Shown one piece after another: positions 1 to 3,843 of a stretch of DNA of 5,076 bases (within the stretch, counting starts at the first letter, position 1; every line of letters begins with the position of its first letter). This stretch comes from an uncultured Clostridia bacterium (lineage in GTDB: Bacteria > Bacillota > Clostridia > RUG12999), in assembly GCA_938005345.1 (NCBI GenBank), contig CALLNG010000232.1:1-5076 (forward strand), in the 5' to 3' direction. A program made the translations under genes and the position numbers. The notes beneath the pieces are model-generated. The model was given only the letters and a program-made list of their open reading frames with translations. It did no database searches and was not told the origin of the DNA.

Positions 1-329
1 TGTCTGCAATGTGTCTCTTAGAAAATTTACCACAAGAGCTAGAGCCGTCACAGGTGCGCTGTGCATTAAACGCTGTGATACAACATTCATTAGAAGCACC
101 GGGTACTTTTGATGACAATGGATGGCTGCAAATAGGTTTATGTGGACATCAGCCCTCCATTGCGGAAACTTATATTTGTACGGGAAGCCTATATTTATGT
201 TCCACAATTTTTCTGGCGCTGGGATTATCAGAGCAGCACCCATTTTGGGCTGGACCGAATATGGATTGGACCCAGAAAGCAATTTGGCAAGGGAAAGACG
301 TTCCCTGTGATCATGCACTTTACTCATAA
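1..329 (+). CDS. DUF2264 domain-containing protein, C-terminal part (5' end outside window)
   Basis: The reading frame is already open at the window edge (first full codon at base 3) and ends at TAA 327-329, so about 108 C-terminal residues are visible. The internal ATG at 9 is not a credible start because it has no ribosome binding site and the frame is open upstream. The segments GWLQIGLCGHQP, SIAETYICTGSLYLCS and the closing PFWAGPNMDWTQKAIWQG are what I recall as the typical end of DUF2264 proteins, a family with an alpha/alpha-barrel-like fold often found in polysaccharide or glycoside utilization loci; its activity is not firmly established. No frameshift or internal stop is seen, and an intrinsic terminator follows 18 bases later, so this is the last gene of its transcript. 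Family assignment is from memory of conserved segments; a substrate cannot be proposed. Confidence 0.82.
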   Translation, partial: SAMCLLENLPQELEPSQVRCALNAVIQHSLEAPGTFDDNGWLQIGLCGHQPSIAETYICTGSLYLCSTIFLALGLSEQHPFWAGPNMDWTQKAIWQGKDVPCDHALYS

Positions 330-347
330 TGGATAGAGAAATTTTCT

Positions 348-377
348 AAAAATCTCCTCAAATTGGGGAGATTTTTC
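348..377 (+). terminator. Rho-independent terminator after the DUF2264 gene
   Basis: A 10-bp perfect stem, AAAAATCTCC (348-357) with GGAGATTTTT (367-376), encloses a 9-base loop. The right arm itself supplies the T tract. It lies just downstream of the DUF2264 stop codon. The A-rich left arm means the structure could also stop transcription on the other strand. Confidence 0.85.
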
Positions 378-423
378 TATTAATGTCTTTAGACTGTTGA
401 GTGCGCAGCGAGCGCGAAACAAT

Positions 424-448
424 AAACCACCTGCTATACGGGTGGGTA
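424..448 (+). repeat. Left-end hairpin of the IS200-type element
   Basis: CCACC (427-431) pairs with GGTGG (441-445) around a 9-base loop. An outer A:T pair (425/447) follows one mismatch. The sequence resembles the right-end hairpin (AACCACCCG / CGGGTGGTT), as expected for the paired recognition structures of a Y1 transposase. A smaller GCGC/GCGC stem (403-406 with 412-415) lies just upstream and may also belong to the element. Confidence 0.7.
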
Positions 449-468
449 GCAAGAGGTTATATCAAAAA

Positions 469-526
469 ACTCACCTTTCTGATACAATAAAGTTGTTCAA
501 GCTTATTGCAAAAAAGAAAGGTGAGT
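469..526 (+). promoter_or_regulatory. Leader hairpin masking the tnpA ribosome binding site
   Basis: A perfect 12-bp inverted repeat, ACTCACCTTTCT (469-480) with AGAAAGGTGAGT (515-526), encloses an inner stem CAATAA (485-490) with TTATTG (503-508). The right arm contains the AGGTGA ribosome binding site of tnpA, three to four bases before the ATG at 530. In IS200 of enteric bacteria a comparable leader stem-loop blocks ribosome access and keeps transposition very low; the same role here is inferred from position and pairing. The 12-bp arms have remained perfect although the transposase gene is frameshifted. Confidence 0.75.
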
Positions 527-529
527 AAA

Positions 530-992
530 ATGGCAAACAAAAGTAACAGTTTATCAAGTACAACATGGATGTGCAAGTATCACATAGTATTCATCCCCAA
601 ATACAGAAGAAAAGCGATATATGGACAATATAGAGCAAGTCTACAAGAAATAATACGCACATTATGCAAGTATAAAGGAGTAGAAATACTTGAAGGACAT
701 ATGATGCCAGACCATGTACACTTACTATTAAGTATAGCACCAAAAATTAGCGTGTCAAGTTTTATGGGGTATTTCAAAGGAAAAAGTGCATTAATGATAT
801 TTGATAAACACGCTAAATTTAAAATATAAATATGGGAACAGACATTTTTGGGCAGAGCGATATTACATGAGCACAGTAGAATTAAATGAGGCAACTATAC
901 GTAAATATATATCAGACCAAGAAAAGCACGATATAGCGTTAGATAAATTAAGCGTAAAGGAATATGGAGACCCTTTTAAGGGTGGCAGATAA
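530..992 (+). pseudogene. tnpA: IS200-type TnpA (Y1 HUH transposase), +1 frameshift
   Basis: The product would be a single-strand DNA transposase that cuts and rejoins IS ends through a 5'-phosphotyrosine link. ATG 530 follows AGGTGA. Reading from it gives 99 residues, with the HUH motif HVH at residues 62-64 in PDHVHLLL, then stops at TAA 827-829. The rest of the protein continues in another frame (from about 816 to TAA 990-992) with NRHFWAE, YYMSTV and the catalytic tyrosine in ATIRKYISDQ. One extra base near AAATTT (815-820) accounts for the shift. Removing it restores 153 residues, the normal family length, with the tyrosine at about residue 126. The frameshift separates the metal-binding histidines from the nucleophilic tyrosine, so neither fragment should be active. 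Two family-typical glycines (WAxGYY, STVG) read R and E here, which also hints at decay. Confidence 0.88.
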
Positions 993-1054
993 TACAAACA
1001 CCCTTTAAAGGGCGGCGAAAGAGGCAAAGGCAATAGGCTTGAACAAATGTGAAA

Positions 1055-1098
1055 GCCAGCGACTTGAGTCGCTGGCCGGTAGCATAGGCTTATAGCCT
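1055..1098 (+). other. Tandem stable hairpins between tnpA and the IS right end
   Basis: GCCAGCGAC (1055-1063) and GTCGCTGGC (1068-1076) form a perfect 9-bp GC-rich stem with loop TTGA. AGGCT (1086-1090) and AGCCT (1094-1098) form a second 5-bp stem. They lie just upstream of the right-end hairpin and downstream of tnpA. No T tract follows, so a classical terminator is unlikely. They may protect the transposase mRNA 3' end, belong to a structured element-encoded RNA, or help fold the single-stranded right end. Function is unassigned. Confidence 0.5.
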
Positions 1099-1105
1099 TA
1101 GTGCA

Positions 1106-1128
1106 AACCACCCGTTTGACGGGTGGTT
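1106..1128 (+). repeat. Right-end hairpin of the IS200-type element
   Basis: AACCACCCG (1106-1114) pairs perfectly with CGGGTGGTT (1120-1128); the loop is TTTGA, or three bases if T1115:A1119 pairs. The match to the left-end structure and its position after tnpA identify it as the subterminal hairpin recognised by the Y1 transposase. The right cleavage site should lie within a few bases 3' of it. Confidence 0.8.
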
Positions 1129-1145
1129 CATGATTCTGGGGCACG

Positions 1146-1174
1146 TTGACTTTTGTCGAAGGGTGTAGCATACT
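1146..1174 (+). promoter_or_regulatory. Predicted sigma-A promoter of the marR operon
   Basis: TTGACT (1146-1151, five of six to consensus) is separated by exactly 17 bases from CATACT (1169-1174, four of six). The promoter lies 34 bases before the marR ATG and abuts the palindromic operator, a layout suited to autorepression. The IS right end is about 10-15 bases upstream, so the core promoter is host sequence left intact by the insertion. Not verified by transcript data. Confidence 0.65.
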
Positions 1175-1176
1175 AC

Positions 1177-1194
1177 TTGTTAGATATCTAACAA
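1177..1194. promoter_or_regulatory. 18-bp perfect palindrome, probable MarR operator
   Basis: TTGTTAGATATCTAACAA reads identically on both strands. It begins two bases after the predicted -10 box and ends three bases before the marR ribosome binding site GGAGG (1198-1202). MarR dimers typically bind 16-20-bp palindromes overlapping their own promoters, and TTAG...CTAA half sites are common among them. Binding here would block RNA polymerase at the start point and repress the downstream operon. Assignment rests on perfect symmetry, position and the adjacent marR gene. No second copy is seen in the window. Confidence 0.75.
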
Positions 1195-1207
1195 TGTGGA
1201 GGCGGCC

Positions 1208-1641
1208 ATGCAAGACGATACAATCGGGAAAATGCTGCACCGGGTGGAAAACCAGGTTCGGAGAAAAATGGATAGTATTGCTGCAGGCTATGGGATTACC
1301 GTTGGGCAGCACGTAATTTTGGAATATTTACTGCAACATGAGTTACAGGGAGACATCTTTCAGCGCGACATTGAAAATGCATTTGATGTGCGGCGGTTTA
1401 GTGTTTCCAGTGTGATTTGCCTGCTGGAGAAAAAAGGGTACGTCCGGCGCAGCGGAGTAGAGGCGGACGCTCGCCTGAAAAAGCTATCCATAACGCAGGA
1501 AGGTCGGCAGGTTTATGACAAGGTGCTTTCGCAGCTGCAAGCGGTGGAGCAATCGATGAGCAACGTTTTGTAAACGGCCAGAAGCAGGAAGCGTTTTTGG
1601 ACATGTTGCAGCGTTTGTCGGATCAAATGCAGCGTTTGTGA
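1208..1641 (+). pseudogene. MarR-family transcriptional regulator, frameshifted near the C-terminus
   Basis: ATG 1208 follows GGAGG (1198-1202) with a 5-base gap; the GTG at 1196 overlaps that site and is rejected. The winged helix-turn-helix spans roughly residues 50-95: IFQRDIENAFDVRRFSVSSV with a recognition helix near 62-74, then the wing ending in DARLKKL (87-93), a MarR hallmark. The frame stops at TAA 1571-1573 after 121 residues. The -1 frame then continues with GQKQEAFLDMLQRLSDQMQRL to TGA 1639-1641, matching the usual last helix. One base lost around 1566-1572 (for example from the T run 1566-1569) explains this, and the repaired protein would be about 143-144 residues, normal for MarR. 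The truncated form keeps the DNA-binding domain but lacks part of the C-terminal dimerization helix, so function is doubtful. It is the first gene of an operon with a kinase-like protein and a MATE pump, probably autoregulated through the palindrome at 1177-1194. Confidence 0.85.
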
Positions 1642-1682
1642 TTTGTTGGATGCAAAGCAAAAGAGAACGAGGAGTGAAAAGA

Positions 1683-2295
1683 ATGAAACTATTTGTTGTG
1701 TCCATCAGCAGGGAATATGGTTCCGGCGGCAGAATGATCGGCAGACAGCTTGCACAGCAACTGGGGATTGATTTCTATGATAAGGAAATCATCACATTGC
1801 ATCACATTGGCGGCGCAGGAAAGAGGACTTCCGCAGGCCACTGTACAGGAATGGTCGGGAAAAAAGACAAATAGCCTGCCGTATGATGCTTATTTTGCAG
1901 CACAAACAAAGCCATTATCGGACGAAATTTATTTCGCAAAAGCGGATGTGATCCGAAAAGCAGCAGAAAAAGGCTCCTGCGTGATTGTTGGTACATGCAG
2001 CGATTATATACTGCGGAAAATGAACCGGTGTCTGCGGGTGTTTATTTATGCGCCACTGGAAGAACGGGTTCAGCGTGCAGCAGAGGAGTATTAACTTCAG
2101 CAATCTAATATTACCAGCTATGTAAAAAACGCGACAGGCAGCGCAGTGGATACTATAACAGTTATGCAACAGGAATTTGGGGGGCGGGCCAATTACCATT
2201 TGATGGTCAATAGTTCTATAGGTATTTCCTGTGCGGTGGAACTGCTGCAATCGACTGTGAAAAATATGTTTGGAGGTGATACCGGTGGAGAATGA
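1683..2295 (+). pseudogene. Cytidylate kinase-like family protein, multiply disrupted
   Basis: ATG 1683 follows AGGAG (1670-1674). The start VVSISREYGSGGRMIGRQLA and then GIDFYDKEII is the signature of the cytidylate-kinase-like family (P-loop NTPase fold with a REYGSGGR-type loop); a true CMP kinase role is not established. An exact 10-bp tandem duplication at 1790-1809 moves the reading frame after EIITL. The frame resumes with AAQERGLP and runs through SDEIYFAKADVIRKAAEKG, SCVIVGTCSDYILRK and VFIYAPLEERVQRAAEEY to a TAA at 2092-2094. Homology continues beyond (SNITSYVK, then KRDRQRSGYYNSYATGIWG, then ANYHLMVNSSIGISCAVELL). Following it requires a -1 shift in the A6 run at 2124-2129 and a +1 shift in the G6 run at 2179-2184, ending at TGA 2293-2295. 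Repaired length is about 200 residues, normal for the family. It lies 41 bases after the marR remnant and overlaps the MATE start by 11 bases, so the three genes formed one transcription unit. Confidence 0.85.
1790..1809. repeat. Exact 10-bp tandem duplication that frameshifts the kinase-like gene
   Basis: CATCACATTG occurs twice back to back (1790-1799 and 1800-1809). Deleting one copy restores ...KEIITL-AAQERGLP..., the expected reading across this part of the family. Because 10 is not a multiple of three, the duplication causes the shift by itself. It has the form of a replication-slippage duplication. Confidence 0.88.
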
Positions 2296-3647
2296 GACAG
2301 CGTTGTAAAAAGAAAATAAAATGGGGGTTATGCCGGTAGGAAAACTGTTGATTTTCATGGCATTGCCTATGGTTGTTTCCATGTTGGTACAAGCACTATA
2401 TAATGTGCTAGACAGTATTTTTGTGGCACAAATCAATGAAAATGCGCTGACAGCCGTTTCTTTGGCGTTTCCAGTCCAAAATCTGATGATTGCAGTTGCG
2501 ACGGGAACCGGCGTAGGTGTCAATGCTATTTTGTCCAAGAGCTTGGGGGAAAAGAATTTCACACTCGCCAATAAAACGGCAAATGTCGGTGTTTTTTTAT
2601 CGTTTTGAGTTTTGTTGTATTTGCTATTTTGGGCCTCACCTGTTCTAGGCTATTTTTTGAAGTGCAGACAAATGATCCGGAAATTATTTCCTATGGAATA
2701 GATTATTTAGTAATATGTACGGTATTTTCTTTTGGATCGTTTGGACAAATTATATTTGAACGATTGCTGCAGTCAACCGGAAGAACCGTATATTCCATGT
2801 TTTCTCAGGGAACGGGCGCTATTATCAATATTATACTATACTGGGCCCTATTCTCATTTTTGAGTGGTGCGGAATGCTTAAAATGGATGTGGCCGGTGCA
2901 GCGGCGGCAATAGTAATTGGGCAGATTATAGCTATGTTTGTTGGATTGCTGCTGAATATCAAAGTGAATCATGAAATCAAAATTCATATCAAAGAAGCAT
3001 GGCCGCAAGCCCATCTAGTGAAAAAAATCTATGCCATTGGTCTCCCCTCTATTTTGATGGCATCTATTGGTTCGGTTATGACATTTTCCCTAAATAAAAT
3101 ATTAATGGCCTTTACCAGTACGGCAACGGCTGTATTTGGGGTATATTTCAAATTGCAAAGCTTCATTTTTATGCCAGTATTTGGGTTAAACAATGGAATG
3201 GTACCCATTTTAGCGTATAACTATGAGGCGAAGAGGCGGGACAGGATTCACAAAACGATTCGATTGAGTGTGATTTATGCGGTTGCCATCATGCTGGTCG
3301 GACTGCTGTTGTTCCAGCTGATTCCGGATGTTTTACTTAAAATGTTCAATGCTTCTGAAAACATGTTAACTATCAGAGGCACTGCATTGCGGATTATTAG
3401 TATCAGCTTTTTGTTTGCAGGGTTCTGTATTGTTGCAAGTTCCGTTTTTTAAGCGCTGGGTAAAAGTATTTACATTTTATTGGTTTCCGTTGCGCGTCAG
3501 CTGGTAATTATTATTTCGGTAGCCTATTTGCTATCGCTTACAAGAAATTTTGCGGCGGTATGGTGGTCATTCTCAATTGCGGAAGTTGCGTCTGTGCTGC
3601 TGTGTATTCTGTTCTTAAAACGAGTGCTGGGGAAATTGGACATTTAA
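2285..3647 (+). pseudogene. MATE-family efflux transporter, multiply disrupted
   Basis: MATE proteins are 12-helix inner-membrane antiporters that expel drugs or toxins in exchange for Na+ or H+. The likely native start is GTG 2285, eight bases after GGAGG (2272-2276) and overlapping the kinase-like gene; codon eight is TAA (2306-2308). The same frame continues with KLLIFMALPMVVSMLVQALYN, DSIFVAQINENALTAVSLAFP and GTGVGVNAILSKSLGEKNF, segments typical of helices 1-2 of MATE pumps. A one-base loss near the T runs 2592-2606 produces TGA 2606-2608. An exact 5-bp tandem duplication at 2832-2841 shifts the frame again; without it the text reads INIILGPILIF, then GMLKMDVAGAAAA. The last part (AIGLPSILMASIGSVMTFSLNK, MPVFGLNNGMVPILAYNY) runs to TAA 3450-3452, probably a former CAA glutamine, after which homologous sequence (ALGKSIYILLVSVARQLVII) continues to TAA 3645-3647. 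Repaired length is about 453 residues, a complete MATE protein. The longest intact piece spans about 200 residues, so no functional pump is expected. Confidence 0.9.
2832..2841. repeat. Exact 5-bp tandem duplication that frameshifts the MATE gene
   Basis: TATAC is repeated at 2832-2836 and 2837-2841. Removing one copy gives AAT ATT ATA CTG GGC CCT ATT, that is NIILGPI, which joins the two MATE reading frames at a position where many MATE proteins have a NIxLxPxxIF segment. The duplication alone accounts for the change of frame here. Confidence 0.82.
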
Positions 3648-3724
3648 AAGCAAGCAGTCATGGATTGAATTTTGATGTTCGTATGATGCATCCATATCGT
3701 TGTTTGTATCATGTAAAACACGTA

Positions 3725-3776
3725 ATAGTGATAAGCCCCCCAAAAAGTGTTTGACTTTTGGGGGGCTTATCACTAT
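3725..3776. terminator. Long hairpin between convergent genes, probable bidirectional terminator
   Basis: The arms 3725-3745 and 3756-3776 are perfectly complementary over 21 bp and include a six-C/six-G block. The 10-base centre (AGTGTTTGAC) can pair further as AGT/ACT if one A is bulged. It lies between the 3' end of the MATE remnant (+) and the 3' end of the oxidoreductase (-), where a terminator serving both directions is expected. There is no clear T tract directly after either arm, so it departs from the canonical intrinsic terminator; RNA stabilisation or another role remains possible. The remainder of the 196-base gap holds no gene I can support. A weaker hairpin, ACGAACAAC/GTTGTCCGT (3810-3829), lies just beyond the oxidoreductase stop. 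Confidence 0.7.
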
Positions 3777-3843
3777 ATAAGGTATATTTATTTTATTAGT
3801 AGAAGCCAGACGAACAACTTGTTGTCCGTTGGGCGTATAACAA

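Larger units (their letters stand above)
395..1135 (+). mobile_element. IS200-type insertion sequence (IS200/IS605 superfamily), transposase frameshifted
   Basis: This is a roughly 0.74-kb element carrying a single Y1-type transposase gene. The hairpin-forming segments near each end have similar cores: AAACCACC...GGTGGGTA at 424-448 and AACCACCCG...CGGGTGGTT at 1106-1128. IS200/IS605 elements have subterminal hairpins instead of inverted repeats, move as single-stranded DNA and make no target duplication, so exact ends cannot be read from the sequence. The left limit could lie anywhere from about 395 to 420 and the right limit from about 1129 to 1140. The element sits between the DUF2264 terminator and the marR promoter, with its right end only about 10-15 bases upstream of the -35 box. 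Because tnpA is frameshifted, it is probably immobile unless a relative supplies TnpA in trans. Confidence 0.85.

Noticed and set aside
397..425. A promoter for tnpA with TTGAGT as -35
   Set aside because: No acceptable -10 box occurs at 16-18 bases; the best candidate matches poorly.
506..529. Upstream TTG start for tnpA
   Set aside because: It lies inside the leader hairpin and has no ribosome binding site; ATG 530 is preceded by AGGTGA at proper distance.
812..829. Programmed frameshifting in tnpA at an A-AAT-TTA-like slippery heptamer
   Set aside because: The heptamer resembles a -1 slippery site, but the shift needed to reach the second half of tnpA is +1, and the codon phase does not suit tandem -1 slippage. 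A one-base insertion is simpler.
1196..1207. GTG 1196 as start of marR
   Set aside because: It overlaps the GGAGG ribosome binding site that serves ATG 1208.
863..1312. 149-codon open frame on the minus strand across the IS right end and the start of marR
   Set aside because: It crosses the IS boundary, the promoter and the operator, and has no family features. Treated as chance.
1915..2571. 218-codon open frame on the minus strand across the kinase-like and MATE genes
   Set aside because: It is antisense to clearly recognisable kinase-like and MATE sequence, has no recognisable family features, and is a shadow of the plus-strand genes.
2092..3452. Reassignment of TAA as a sense codon, because three in-frame TAAs interrupt recognisable homology
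   Set aside because: The intact DUF2264 and oxidoreductase genes also end at TAA, no TAA is needed to read through them, and frameshifts and duplications accompany the nonsense codons. Decay explains all of it.
3810..3829. Small hairpin just past the oxidoreductase stop as its own terminator
   Set aside because: The stem is short with a two-base loop and a wobble pair and has no T tract on the minus strand; the larger hairpin at 3725-3776 is the better candidate.
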